This document shows, one piece after another, positions 32,946 through 45,003 of a stretch of DNA of 64,000 nt (its first letter is position 1; each line of letters begins with the position of its first letter). The position numbers and the translations under genes are program-made. Under the pieces are notes generated by a model. It searched no databases and was not told the origin of the DNA. It worked only from the letters and a program-made list of their open reading frames with translations. Origin of the DNA: Chionoecetes opilio (taxonomy: Eukaryota > Arthropoda > Malacostraca > Decapoda > Majidae); the NCBI GenBank assembly GCA_016584305.1, contig JACEEZ010026297.1, positions 135,001 through 199,000 of the forward strand. The letters are read 5' to 3'.

Positions 32946-33404
32946 TCATGTAAATTTCAAAATGAGTGATTATATTGATGGGAAGTATGATAAATGTGCA
33001 TATTATAGTCAAGTGGATTGTGTGGCGGGATGATCAGCAACTGTGTTGATGCCCAGTCCAGTTTGCTGGTTAGAATTGAAATGTTTTGTAAAATGGTTCG
33101 TGAATGACGTGAATGGGTTTATTGCGTGAATTATTACTTATTGCTTCAATAGCTTTTCAGACTGTGAAAACGCACTTTCATACAAAAAATATGGAAACAA
33201 ATATACAAGTGTGGTGTATATGATATATTTTTTGGTTTGAATACTGTGTATTCAACATTTTACTTTTTATCTATTTGAAATAGGATAAGTAATATTTTTT
33301 TATTCAGGGGTACTACATTTTATTCATGACTGAAGTTTGCAAGATAGGGCCGGGGCCGGTAGGTGTCTGTCCCGGGCTGGTTTAGGGTACCCAATCCGCC
33401 CCTG
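32946..33404. other. AT-rich sequence ending in a hAT-like terminus
   Basis: No gene. CCAATCCGCCCCTG at 33390-33404 is an inverted CAGGGGCGGATTGG end, and it interrupts the Gypsy element 1 integrase at 33405. A possible left end CAGGGGTACTACATT lies at 33305, but the two 8-bp flanks do not match, so the element is incomplete or its left end is elsewhere. Confidence 0.45.
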
Positions 33405-34906
33405 AGTATATATAGTTCCTCGGCCTTCTTAATGGTTTTCTTTTGTCCTAAATAACCGGATAATTCATGGGCATGTTGGAGGGCTTGTACAATCATACTA
33501 CGAGGGATTATGAGACTATAGTGTAGGCTACCATCTGTTTTCTCCCGGACATAATACAATATTTTATCTACTACTGCAAATTGATCGAGGGTGGTTTTTG
33601 GCAAGCGTTTCTTTGGGACTCTACCGCCCTTCAAGTATTCCGCTAATTCTTCCCAGACTGGTTCTTCCCGTTGAAGTAGTTTGAATTGTTGTTGATCTAG
33701 TCCGAGCCAGGTGGCCTCGGGAGGACGTATTACCACTCTAACTGGACGTGACAAATGATCGGCGACAAAGTTATCCTTACCCTTCAAATATTGAACCTCA
33801 TAGTTATACTCTCGCATTTCTAGGATCCATCTAGTCATTCGGGGAGATTTGGTCTTTCGCTTGAAAATGCTTGTGAGTGGTTGGTGATCCTTGAATATTG
33901 TAAAACGAGAACCCCAGAGGTAGTGGTGGAAGTTCCTACAAGTGAAGACTACCGCTAATGCTTCCTTATCGCGCGCGGTGGCTGAGTAACGAGCCTCGCA
34001 AGAACTTAGTTTCTTGGAAAAATAACCGATAGGACAGTTAGTACCATTAGGCTGAATTTGGCTTAGGACTCCCCCGATATGGGTGTTACTTGCGTCAGTC
34101 GCGAGGATGAAGGGTTCATATACTTGAGCCCTAACTAAGACAGGGGTATTAATGAGGCAAGATTTGAGGTGGTCGAATGCTTGTTGGCACTCACTCGTCC
34201 AAGTGAAGGTGACTCGAGCTCTAGTTAAGTTGGTGAGAGGAGCAGCCATTTTCGCAAAAGAAGGAACATGTTTTCTGTAAAAACCGCACATTCTTAAGAA
34301 GCGTCGTACTTCCTTAACAGTAGTGGGAGCTTTCATTTTAGACACAGCTTCCAAATTTTTCAGATCTGGCTTACTTTCTTCTGCTGAGATTCGGTGGCCT
34401 AGGAATGTGACTTCTTTTAGCCCGAAAGTGCATTTACTGAGGTTTAATTTCACACCATTAGTTGTAAGTAGCTCAAAAAGTTGTGTAAGGCGTTCTAGAA
34501 GAAGAGGGAAGCTTGGAGCCCATAGAATTAAATCATCCAGGTAGTTTTTGACCCAACCCTTCTGGAGGAGGGGGGTTAATACTGAAGCCATTTGCCTGGA
34601 AAATATGGCCGGTGAACAATTTAGTCCGAACGGTAGACGCCGAAAACGATATAAGGTGACCCCATCACTGAAGGTGGTGAGATCACGACTCTCTCTCATC
34701 ATCTAGTAAGACCTGGAAGTATGCTTCTCGCATGTCGAGGGTGACATAGTATTGCTGACCCGCAGCTTGTTCAATAAGTTCCTCTAACCTTGGTAGGGGG
34801 TAGATGTCAGTGGCGAGGTGTTTATTGATGTGTCTATAGTCCAAGCACATTCTTTTACTACCATCCGGCTTATTGACTAAGACAATTCGAGAGAACTGGA
34901 ACCCAA
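33405..34906 (-). pseudogene. Gypsy element 1 pol: RT, RNase H and integrase N-terminus
   Basis: From 34906 leftward: FSRIVLVNKPDGSKRMCLDY, YVTLDMREAYFQVLL (RT motif A), one frameshift near 34700, then LPFGLNCSPAIFSRQM (motif B region), KNYLDDLILWAP (catalytic YLDD), GHRISAEESKPDL and FRKHVPSF-type connection sequence. RNase H (FILATDASNTHIGGVL, KEALAVVF, FKDHQPLTSIF, VADHLSRPV) and the start of the integrase finger (HAHELSGYLGQKKT) follow. The frame runs into hAT sequence at 33405, so the integrase is lost. Unlike Gypsy element 2 it has the standard YLDD box, so the two are different clades. Confidence 0.9.
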
Positions 34907-35731
34907 AATGCCAGGGGTCGCTGGCAGTTTTAACTCACTTTTTTGATAATAAGTTGGTCTACTGGAAAACAAAATATGGGCTTATTCCACTGCACTTTAA
35001 ACACAAAAGTATAATATTAAGAACGATTTTCTTCTATATGTATATTGTATAGAAGCCTGATTCTGTAAAACATTGTATATAACCAAATAACCAAGGAGGT
35101 TATAGTTGAGGAGGCGAGGTAAATGCTACTCTATGATATTATATAGTCAATAACGTATGTTTAGAAGTTATCTATACCTAGGCAGTCATATTTTCCTGTT
35201 ATTATTGTGTATTAATCAAATAGAAAGCCTGGAAGTGCAATGAGTCGACGCGTGAAGTAGCAATGTTTTGATTCAATCTCCCCGCCCAGCACTCCCCGCC
35301 GCGGCGTGTCGCCTCCACAATTATAACCTACATTGTCGCAGCAACAAGCCGATTTCGGCATTCTTTATTCTTCGTTTTTCCAAGGCATTGCTTATTGTAT
35401 TTTGACAAGCGTTTGCCAGACGCAGCAGTACTGTCTTAGAAAACAGTGTGAACATCGCCCAAATTTTACATGCCACAATATACATGTAAAAAATATATTA
35501 AGCTTTGCTACTCGAGGCGAGTAATTTGCATTAAATTGCTATTATAGAACGTTCCATCGTAATGCATGTCATCCATATAATTAGTAGAACAACAGAAGAA
35601 CTATATTTTTTGGTATTCAGATGCGGTGCATCAATGTTTATCGCGAAATTAATTTATGAAAAATATTAGTCGCGGAGCCAAAACACAGTAGACCAACCTT
35701 TGAGTTAAAACTGCCAGCGACCACTGGCATT
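34907..35731. mobile_element. TIR element inserted in Gypsy element 1 RT, about 825 bp
   Basis: The left end (AAATGCCAGGGGTCGCTGGC then AGTTTTAACTCA) and right end (TGAGTTAAAACTGCCAGCGA then CCACTGGCATTT) are inverted repeats of about 33 bp. Flanking sequence joins the Gypsy reading ..EDRNIIEWSTAAWLSPIPM (right side) to FSRIVLVNKPDG (left side). The interior is AT-rich with no recognisable transposase. No TSD is obvious. Confidence 0.82.
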
Positions 35732-36015
35732 TCTCGAGTTTCAGATCATTGGAATTGGGGACAACCATGCTGCCGTGGACCATTCTATTATATTTCGGTC
35801 TTCCATGTCTTGAAGCATATGTGAAATTAACTCCTTCGCTTTTTCGGGGTAGCGGTATGTAGGTCCTCGGCTGGGTTGAGGATCAACCACTTTAATGTGA
35901 ACCGGGGGACCGCTGATAAGTCCTAGTTCATTCTCGTCTAAGATGAAAAGAGGGTCATGTTCGAGGATTACCTGTTGTAACTGTTTGTTCCGAACTAGTG
36001 AGGTGTTGCCACCTT
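35732..36015 (-). pseudogene. Gypsy element 1 pol, region before RT
   Basis: Reading leftward: GNTSLVRNKQLQQVILEHDP, LGLISGPPVHIKVVDPQPSR, YRYPEKAKELISHMLQDMED, RNIIEWSTAAWLSP. The last is the usual I.PS.S.W.SP motif just before the RT fingers. It is continuous with 33405-34906 once the TIR element is removed. Confidence 0.88.
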
Positions 36016-38432
36016 TGACCCTTAATTAACTCCTTCAACTTTTGGGTTCGGGTTCCCTTTGGTTGTACTTTATCTTTTTGCGGTGTAAGTCATTGGGATT
36101 TGATAGTGGATTGTTTATGTTGTTTTTATAAAAGAGAAGGATTTTCAACTTTTTCGTATAAAACCTGGGAGGGGCCTCTTTGAAAAATTTTTCCCTCTGG
36201 TATTTTTGGGTAATGAATTTCTAAGTAATTTGCACTAAGTGGGTGGCTTTTTGTGACGACTCTCGCCTGGGAGGAAATTAGTTAGAACCGGGATCTCTTT
36301 CACGTTGGGGGCAAAAAATTTTGATTAAATTGGATCTATTTTTACTGGGGTGAGGGGGTTTATTTGAGAGAAGACTCGTGACGGATTCGAGAGTTTACGG
36401 CTGCTGTTACTCTTTAATTTTTGTTTCTGTGGGGGGGGGAAAATGATTAAAACCCTAAGGGGTACCCCCCGAGCATGACTCTTTTTTTTTTCCTCCCCAG
36501 TGGAGGGGCTTGCCGAGTAAAACCCCAACCAAGGAGTAATCTCCGGAGAGATAAAAGTCTGATAACGGGAACCATTGTTTACAAATTTTTTCATCACCGA
36601 TTCCCAAATTTTCCCCCATAACTACCCGGGAAATTTTCAAAGGGGCGCCCCGTAATCCTTGTAGGCGAGGGGATTCGTCGTAAAATTTTTTCACCTCCCA
36701 TTCGTTTCGGGGGGGTTTGTTTCTTTTTATTAAAGTGTAAAACTCCCCCTGTCTACTATGGCCTACAAGTTTTTCCCCTGATTGCTAAAGAATGGTGGGA
36801 GAGGGGGTAGGGTATCAGATTTGTGGATTGGGGTTTTTTGGGGGCGGCCGGATTTTGGTTATTATTATCCGGGGGTCCGTGATCGCGTCCAGGCACCTAC
36901 GGTCCCCCCCTGTGACATCCAGGTTTTAAACCAATCAAAACAAGGCCCGGGGGGTTTTTCCCCACATTTGAAGGTTATTGTTTGTGCTGACAATAGGCGC
37001 AAATTTAGAGTCGGTGTTCATGATTTCTGGGTCTTTCCCCTTTTGTTGTGTCAAACTGCCTTAATTTCGCAAACTTGTTTCTGAGTCCCCCACCCACTTG
37101 ATCGCCTCGGGGTTTGGGGAAATTTTTGGGGTTATCTGTTATTTTCCGTCATTCCTTTTACTTTTTTTTTTTTCTGGAATCATTTTAACCCGGGAGTATG
37201 CCTCTTTTCGAGCATTTTAAATTTATGTCTGGGCGGCCTTTAAATTTATTTTGGGGATACCCCTTTCCAGGAATCCTTCCAGTCTTCTCGCGTTTCGGGA
37301 GGTAAGCGTACCAGTTTTCTTTTTATTGTTTTATTGGGTTGGGGAATCTTTCATTGGGGAATTTTGGTCTCTATCCTGCATGTTGGAAAAAAAGCGATGG
37401 GGGAAAGTTTTGTGGAGTTTCTCCTCATCGAACCCTTGATTTAATTCCTGCAGCCGACAACTCATTGGGTGGAAACCGGCTGGAAAAATTTCTAAGTCTG
37501 CCAAGATTCTTTTTCTGTTTTGTTTGGTTTTTGTGGTTTTAAAATTTGCGAGTTCTGGGTCACTTTTTCCTTTTGCGTTTTGGATGGAGACGGTATCGCT
37601 AAAAACTGCATTTTTCTACTAAAAAAGAACTTTGTAGGCGTCCCGGCATCGGAACCTTGTATTGGTGTAATTCTAGCTTTGGAATGCCCGGGGGTTTTGG
37701 GTGAGTCCCCTTTCACGTTTTTTCATGGGCAAGTGGGGTGGGAATCGGTACCGGGAAAGGGTTATTTAAAAATAAGTTGTGCTCTTTTTCTTCTATTTTC
37801 CTTTCTAATTGGATCTTTTGGTTGAACTTCTTCCTCCTCCCCCTTTTTGACCCCTGGAAATGGGAATCTTGCCAACTCATGATGAGCTGGAGAATCACCT
37901 CTTTTAACGCGGGTAGGGACTCGATTTCCCCTGTTCGTTGGCAACTGGAGGACACCGGGTTTCCCCTGGAATAAAGGGGGTTCTCCACTGTTCTATTTTC
38001 CCCCTTAAGGTGACCCTTTATTACTGTTACAATTATCCTTACTTTATTCTTCCCCTCACTTACCCAATGAACACCGTCGGGTGCCAAAGTGTTTAGTATA
38101 ACGGGAATTGAAATGTATGACTTGGGTTTTTTCCCTTTATTTTTCATCCCCTTATTTATTGAATTTTGACTTTCTTATAGTCCCCCGTCTAATGGGTCCT
38201 CTTTTTGAATAAATCGGGGTTTTTCCAAAAAGATTAAACCCAGCCCCCACAAACTCTCTTAGGTGCGCGTAATTTCTTGATGGTGCAAAGAAGACCGGGA
38301 TCTATACCATCGGCAATATCGTACTTTCCCAGCCATAAGATGCACAAATCGTGGGCCCTTCCCGAACCCTATTTAGCCTAAAAATCTGAGAAAAAGAAAT
38401 TTTTCCCTTCCCCAAATCTGAAATTTTTTTTT
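36016..38432 (-). pseudogene. Gypsy element 1 gag-protease region, badly resolved
   Basis: G-, T- and A-runs are inflated throughout and frames change every few tens of codons. Near 36690-36480 the minus strand reads LQGLRGAPLKISRVVMGENL and FPLSDFYLSGDYSLVGVLLG, which fits the end of a retropepsin (..DFL.G.DYL.G.D.L). The rest should be gag by position, but no zinc knuckle is readable. I consider consensus error more likely than true decay here. Confidence 0.5.
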
Positions 38433-38448
38433 CAGCTTCGGGGCACCA
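38433..38448 (-). other. Putative primer-binding site of Gypsy element 1
   Basis: In element sense TGGTGCCCCGAAGCTG. Its first 11 bases equal those of the BEL element 1 PBS at 20445-20430. The 5' LTR should start just to the right, and 38450-39120 may be that LTR, but no partner LTR remains to define it. Confidence 0.45.
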
Positions 38449-39345
38449 GTGATTGGGGGAAAGGGTTGTGTCCCACCAATGAGACTTTTAACATTTTACG
38501 AGGGTGACTTTATTTTATTTTCAGGTGAAATTCAGGGTGCTAAATTTTGGAAAAGGATCCCACCGCACTGTCACCCGGTTTTGCCGTAATTCGTGGGTTG
38601 TTTGAGATTAATTATTCCTCCCCCGACCCAGCAGTGTTACAAAAAAAAAAAAATGTAAAATTATAATTTGGGATGCGCCACCAGTTCAAGATTATCCTTA
38701 AGAGTTAAATCGGGGAAAAGAATTTTAATATTTTTCGACAAGGAAAGTAACGTGAACTTTAAAATTTCAAATGAAAATTACCGAGTTAACACGTAATTAG
38801 GACGGAGGCATGAGTAATATCTCCTTAACACACTTTTATGTCACCCGGGTTTATTAAAACCACATAAGAATCAGTCACCCAGAAATTTAGGTTTTTTAAG
38901 CCAAACACGTCTCCACGGAGGGTGTCAAAATTTTTTTAAAATTGAAAAAAACTGGGGGGGAGTATTACATGAAGATAAAAGCACTAAAATTTCTTAAACA
39001 TTTTGGGGAGAATTATATGGGGGCCGGGGAAAGACAAAACGCTCGAAAGACTCTATCAACTCCGCCGTTTCAATTGTTAAAAAGTTCCGAATAAAACGAG
39101 TGAACGCTGGGGGACCACTTCATACTAAGAATTAGTTCTGAGTCACACGCAGGGCCGCTGATGGACACACCACCGCTCCAAGAAACAGTTCTGAGTCACA
39201 CATGGGGTCGCTGGTGGACACCCCGCATCGCCCCCAACACACACTCCGAAAAACTACTCAACCTAAGGTGGTCTCCTATCCTTTCCAATGAAACCAAAAA
39301 AACCCCACAACAGAATGAATAGTGAGAAATGGAGAGGAGGAAGTG
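38449..39345. other. Probable decayed 5' LTR of Gypsy element 1 and a short direct repeat
   Basis: No gene. Positions 39126-39215 hold two copies, about 60 bases apart, of AGTTCTGAGTCACAC followed by GGG(C/T)CGCTG(A/G)TGGACAC. Confidence 0.4.
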
Positions 39346-39348
39346 TAA

Positions 39349-40119
39349 AGGCAGGTTCACACTGAGCTTTTTTCGGCATTTTTGTAGACAGAGAAGAGGT
39401 CTGGGTCTGGGGCTGGTGTCATGATCGCCTAAGTTTTTCTTTAAAAATCACACACCGCTCGATCGGTCTTTTATCGACCGAGTTGCCGAGAATTTCGCGC
39501 GCCAAATTCAAATAAACGCAGAAGCCAGCACCACCCTCTTCCCAATCACCCCAATTATTGGTATAATTTCGGTATTGGGCACTAAAAACTAACAAATTTA
39601 ACTTACATCATCGTGCAGATCTTTTCATTCTTAATTTGAATCCCAATTTCCCATGCCAATGGCGATACATATAATACCGAAAATTTTCCGTTTTAGCTAC
39701 AGCCAGAAACGGTTGTTAGTTTAAATCAGATTGTGTTAGGTTAGACGTGGGGTTTGATTTAGTAGATGATATCAAGGAAAAAATGAAACTAGCAATACTA
39801 CTTCATAATAAAGTGCGCGAAAACATATCTTTCGCGCGCCAAATACACACAAACTAGCCACTAGCCCCTAGCCCCTGTAGCGCGACGTGACCCCTGACCC
39901 TGCAGGTCAGGCACGGGAAGTCAGGGACGACCCTGGTCGTCAGCACGAGCTTGACAGACGACCTACAAAGCGATACTAAAAGCAGAAAAGGTCACAAGAA
40001 GAAGAAGATTTGTCTCCCGAAACGAACTGCGTGTGTGAACGTAATCTCCGAACTAGCCCGCAAGAGACCGACTTCTCTGTCTACAAAAATGCCGAAAAAA
40101 GCTCAGTGTGAACCTGCCT
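39349..40119. mobile_element. PIF/Harbinger-like non-autonomous element, TAA TSD
   Basis: The ends AGGCAGGTTCACACTGAGC and GCTCAGTGTGAACCTGCCT begin about 50-bp inverted repeats that continue through TTTTTTCGGCATTTTTGTAG and ACAGAGAAG. The flanks are TAA at 39346-39348 and 40120-40122, the 3-bp target of PIF/Harbinger elements. The interior is AT-rich with GCGCGCCAAAT occurring on both sides (39497, 39833). No transposase. Confidence 0.88.
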
Positions 40120-40122
40120 TAA

Positions 40123-40980
40123 GAGTCGTGTGTATGTGTTTGTTTAAATGGCTTGGCGGTCGAAGAGAGTTTGCAGGGAGATTCTGATGGGGTGAGAGCC
40201 AAGGGCAGAGTCAGAATTAGTTAACAAGACAAGGAATGATGCACGAGTATATTAATAGACAAGTGAATGTTCTTGTATTGGAAATATATACCGAATTGGG
40301 AAGAAAAATCTATGTACCAACCTGATGGGGTGAGAGCCAAGGGCAGAGTGAGTATTAGTGGCGTGGGTTGGCGTTCGCGCGGGGAAACAGAGTGTTCGTT
40401 GATACACCCATGACTTAATAACATAAACATTGAATGATTAACAACCGGGTTAGAATATGAGGGCAAAAGGAATACTTTATGAGCGACGGGTAATAAATTA
40501 TGTTCAACGATGATAAAAAATTTTTGTCGGTAAAAAAAAGTTAAGTTTCCCTAATCCTACCATCGAATCTATTGTACGCTTTCGTAAAATTTGGTCATGA
40601 GGAGGCGTCTTTGTCTTCCTTCCCACGATTGAAAAATTATAATAATTCAGCGTTCCACGAAAACTTATTGATGTCATGGGTTTCCGGAAACAATTTACTA
40701 TACGAATGCTCAAATAACTTGAAGAAGAAGGGATTATTGTTGATTCTAGAATGTTTTAATCTATTGGGATTAAGATTCGCTAATTTAAGTGATCGCAGAA
40801 ATAACCGGTTTGAGGTGAATTTACAAGGAAATGGACAAAGGGAAAAAGAATGATGGAGGGGGGGGGGAGGGAAGAAAGGAAGGAAGGAAATTAATGCTAT
40901 ATGTTACGCAATGCTTATCATCTACATACATTTACATACGCTCATTAAACCTAGAATGAAAGTAAATTGATCTTAATCTA
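40123..40980. other. No supportable gene; direct repeat
   Basis: GATGGGGTGAGAGCCAAGGG plus CAGAGT occurs at 40187 and 40324. A 93-residue plus-strand ORF at 40572-40853 is unrecognised and AT-rich. A GGAGGGGGGGGGGAGGGAAG run lies near 40860. Confidence 0.5.
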
Positions 40981-40984
40981 CAAC

Positions 40985-41537
40985 GTATATAAAAATCCTG
41001 GCATTACACTTTCAGACTGTATTTACAAGAGAAAGTGAATTTAAAACGAAAAATATAATAGCAAAAGAAAATATAATGGAAGATATAATAGACGTAGTAG
41101 ACGTAATAGAAGTAAAAAGGCTAATGGAAAGTCAAGATGTGAGAAAAGCCCCGGGTCCAGATGAAGTGTCGAATTGGATAATGAAAGAGTGCAGTAACCA
41201 ACTAGCAGGAAAATTACATAGTGTAATTGAGAGTTCACTTAAGGAGAGCAGAGTCCCGCTTGATTGGAAAAAGCAAAAATTGTGCCAAATTTACAAAGGA
41301 GGGGGACAAAGAAGAACCATTAATTACAGGCCAGTATCATTAACAAGTGTAGTGGCAAAAATGTGTGAAAAATTGTGAAGGACAGATGGTTGAAATATTT
41401 GGAAGAGACAAACACACTCGCAGGTGGCCAGTTTGGTTTTAGAGGAGGAATGTCATGTACAACGAACTTATTAAGCTTTTACTCGAGAGTGATTGATGTG
41501 ACACAGGAAAGAGAAGGGTGGGTCGATTGCATATAAC
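40985..41537 (+). pseudogene. LINE C (CR1/L2-like) RT, N-terminal part
   Basis: Reads FQTVFTRESEFK, then VKRLMESQDVRKAPGPDEVS (APGPD motif), DWKKQKLCQIYKGGGQRRTI with NYRPVSLTSV, a shift after VAKMCEKL at 41378, then TNTLAGGQFGFRGGMSCTTN and REGWVDCI. It stops at 41537 where a large nested insertion begins and resumes exactly at 48355 with LDLKKAFDKVPH. The endonuclease part is absent, so the copy is 5'-truncated or continues undetected. Confidence 0.88.
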
Positions 41538-41545
41538 TGGACCTA
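41538..41545. repeat. 8-9 bp target-site duplication (C)TGGACCTA, left copy
   Basis: TGGACCTA here and at 48355-48362 flank the nested 6.8 kb insertion; the preceding C is also shared, allowing 9 bp. Confidence 0.88.
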
Positions 41546-41983
41546 GGGTATCTATATGTAAGAGGGTAACGCCATTCATAGGCCCTATGTTAAACACTAC
41601 TGGGCGCCATCTTAGCGCCAAGGCCTCTTCGTTCACTCTAGACCTGGGGAAGTTCTCAAGGCATTACCCCGCAGTATATCATGTTATACATGTATAAAGG
41701 ATAGACTGTTATCTTCGGAAATGCTTGTTCTATAAGATTATACATAAAACTAGTAAAACACATTAAACAAAGGTCATTATGAGACGAAGAAATATGATGA
41801 ACTTTAAAATTCACTTAAAACACGTCGTCATGTAACACTTTGTGGGACAGCTTCAAGATGGGGGATATCAATAGAAGCAGAATTTTATTAGCTTTTTTCC
41901 CTTGATAGATTTCGTTTTCTGATACATACTGGGAGAACCATGCATAAAAATTTGCGTTAACTAAATAAATCACCGCGTTTGGC

Positions 41984-42152
41984 CACTCTCTCTCTCTCTC
42001 TCTTTTCTCTTCTCTCTCTCTCTCCTCCTCTCTCTCTTCTCTTCTCTCTCTCTCTCTCTCCTCTCATCTCTCTCTCTCTCTCTCTCCTCTCCTCTCTCTC
42101 TCTCTCTCTCCTTTGGTGAGAGAGGGACGTTTGGGGAAGCGAGAGAGAGAGA

Positions 42153-42221
<69 letters not shown>

Positions 42222-42222
42222 C
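41984..42222. repeat. (CT)n then (GA)n complementary microsatellite at the foldback centre
   Basis: About 125 bases of CT-rich and then about 95 bases of GA-rich repeats meet near 42112 (TTTGGTGAGAGAGGGACGTTTG), so the centre itself can pair. Confidence 0.95.
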
Positions 42223-42510
42223 GGGGCCAATGCTGCGATTTATTTAGTTAACGCTAATTTATGCATGGTTCTACTGTATATATCAGAAAACGAAATCTAT
42301 CAATGGAAAGCTAATAAAATTAATCTTCTATTGATATCTCCCATCTTATAAGCTGTCCCACAAAGTGTTACATGACGACGTGTTTTAAGTGAATGTTATT
42401 AAGTTCATCATATTTCTTCAGAGTCTCATAATGACCTTTATTTAATGTGTTTTACTGTGTTTTATGTGATAATCTTATAGAACAAACATTTCCGAAGATA
42501 ACAGTCTATC

Positions 42511-43215
42511 TGTGGAAATTATCCACTAAAAACCGCTCTAATTTTGAGTAAGGTTAATTTGAATGGTGGAATTTGGCGCCTACCGTCAGGAGTTCGGGAT
42601 ACGAACACAAATTCCACCTATGTATATATTTTTAATTAGATTTGGTAAAAATTAAGATTATTTAGATATAATTAGATAATTTTGGTGGTATTCATAAATA
42701 ATACCACAATTAATCAAAGGATTAACATAATCTAAAGGAATTGTAAGGAAATTTCCACGTATTGAACATTTTTGGAACTTGTCCCACGTGTAAACCCCTA
42801 GCTGTCTTGAAGGGAGTTTAGTCAAGACATAGTTAGAAAACTCGTCAGCCACTACGATAGAATTTGGAGTGAGCGTCTTGATTATACACTAAGGTGTAGT
42901 CAACTCATAATAATATGAGTAAATTTTAACCGATCAATCGGTTGAGAAGGACAAGGTGTAAAACACACTAAGAATTCAGCTATGAGAAGCTTCCGCTCGG
43001 CCCGACCAAGCGGCCATTTTACGTGGAGGGTTCAACCAGTCACCACGCAAGTCACGAGTTTCACTCCCAGCCTGTTGCAACTTTGACCACCTCGACATAC
43101 AATCTTCCCCAAAGATAGAGATCAAGCCAACGCACATTACAACCCACCTGCCACTGCTGAGTATACCTTAGTTAGAGCTAAATAGGGTATCGTAGCAGAT
43201 TAGGTAGAATTGGGT
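42511..43215 (+). repeat. BEL/Pao element 2, 5' LTR (3' end deleted)
   Basis: It starts TGTGGAAATTATCCACTAAA right after the TSD CTATC (42506-42510) and matches 47416-48120 closely. Homology stops at ..GAATTGGGTTAA and the sequence passes straight into gag coding. The last ~85 bp of LTR, the PBS and the gag start are therefore deleted. Confidence 0.92.
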
Positions 43216-44398
43216 TAAATGGGATAATTATGAAAAGGCTTGCTTTCAACTATTAGAAGCTGGGGATAAAGAATTAATTAATTATGAGTCCAAGTATGAT
43301 CAAGAATGTACCAAATACATGGAAACAGTACTCACATATGAAAACTTAGTGCGTGAACAGAAACCCACAGCCAAAGCCTTTTTACCCCAACTTAAATTAC
43401 CAGATTTGTCATTGCCCCATTTTGAGGGTGAGAATTGGTATTCTTTCTGGGATAAATTCAAATTAATTGATAATAGGACTGATCTAGCAGAGGTGCATAA
43501 ATTAACCTATTTGTTAGGTCAGTTGAGAGGTCCTGCATATCTGCTGGTAAAGGAATTAAAAGTAGAAAATGCCAATTATAATGTGGCACTCAAGATTCTT
43601 AGAGATAATTATGAAGATAAAGATCAGATAACAAAGAATCTTTTCTGCAAGTTCATGGATCTACTGAGCCCTTCTCACAATCATAGAGAATTGGAAGAGT
43701 TCAGAATAACTTTAAGTTGCACACTAAGGGCCATTGAAGCGCATAAACCCTTGACAGAATCAGACTGGATGGTTAGTATCATGATATGGAGAAAACTACC
43801 AACCAGGATGCGAGACCACTTAAATAAGAGGTACAATAGTAATTACTTCACGGTCAAGCAAATAGAAGAGGGATTGTTACAAGAGTGCAAACATTTACAA
43901 GGTATTGAGCAGGAACAACCCCACCGGGAGATTGAGATAACTAGACCTAAAGTTAATCAGCGATATCAACCACCTTTAGAGTTTAGAGAGCCCTCATTGG
44001 TGGGTAGTTATCCCGCTCCTACTAAAATTACGATGGGAAGAAAACCGGTAAATAAATTTCAGGCTAGACCAACCGGTAAACCATCGCCAAGACCTACTCA
44101 AAGAACAGGTGCCATTTCTAAATATAGGGTTATTTCAAGTGAATTCAGAAAAAAATGTGCTTTCTGCGAGGAAGAACATCAACCCGACACTTGTAAAATA
44201 TACCCAGATTATTCCACTAGGAACAAAAGGTTAAAAGACCTGGGTAACTGCCTAACCTGCCTTAGTGGTAAACATGCCATACAAGCCTGTCCTATTAGCC
44301 TAACTACTTGTTGGAAGTGTAGAAAATCCATTCATCACGTAGCATTATGTCCTAATGGTGATGGGAGACAGACCCTACGGTTGTTAAAATGGCAGTAA
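43216..44398 (+). CDS. BEL/Pao element 2 gag (N-terminus deleted)
   Basis: An open frame runs from the deletion junction; the first ATG is at 43319. Before it the frame reads NYEKACFQLLEAGDKELIN, the counterpart of element 1 gag. Then come QLKLPDLSLPHFEGENWYSF and FWDKF, the usual start of the BEL gag core, FCKFMDLLSPSHNHRELEEF, a basic spacer, and three Cys/His units (CAFCEEEHQPDTC, CLTCLSGKHAIQAC, CWKCRKSIHHVALC). Stop at 44398. The protease follows in another frame (KTMFDSGAQ at 44474-44500) and is cut at about 44502. Without the N-terminus it is probably non-functional. Confidence 0.88.
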
Positions 44399-44502
44399 CT
44401 AGTATGAGTAGTTCATCCGCTGTCCCTACGGCAGAGTTAAGGGTGAGCAATAACGGTAAATCCGCCATATTTAAAACAATGTTTGACAGTGGAGCACAAA
44501 GA

Positions 44503-45003
44503 TAATTTATTCGATCGATCGAAATCATCAATCGGGTAATTTTCCCGATTGATGATGTTATTTATTTAGTCAACGCTAATTTATATACGGTACTAATTCA
44601 TTTATCAGAAAACGAAATATATAAGTAAATAAATAACATCATCAATCGGGAAAATTAATTACCCGATTGATAATTTGATTTATTTATTTAACGCTAATTT
44701 ATGCATGGTTCTAATTAATTTATCAGATAACAAAATATAGCAATGTAAAGCTAATAAAATTGCACTTCTATTGATACTCTTCATTATAAAAGTTGACTCG
44801 CAAAGTTTTAAATGGCGAAGAGTTATGTGAATATTAAGTTCATGCATATTTCTTCATAGTCTCGTAATGGCATATCTTTAGTGTGTTTTACTGTTTTTTA
44901 TTTGATAATATTATAGAGCAAACATTTACGAAGATTACAGTATATCATATATACTGATAAACCAGTCTATATGATAGTCCATAGACCACTATATCTCTTT
45001 GTT
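44503..45003. mobile_element. Inverted-repeat element fragment replacing BEL protease-RT region
   Basis: It contains two related halves, each with CATCAATCGGG/CCCGATTGATGAT hairpins (44525-44560, 44638-44675) and AACGCTAATTTAT(G/A)(C/T)A(T/C)GGT. The rest parallels the right arm of the 41546 foldback element (ATTAAGTTCATGCATATTTC, AAACATTTACGAAGATTACA). It ends with CATAGACCACTATATCTC, a motif recurring at 51827. The BEL protease C-terminus and the whole RT are missing here, so insertion was accompanied by a deletion. Confidence 0.7.

Noticed and set aside
41970..42230. ORF of Ser-Leu and Arg-Glu repeats
   Set aside because: Translation of the CT/GA microsatellite.
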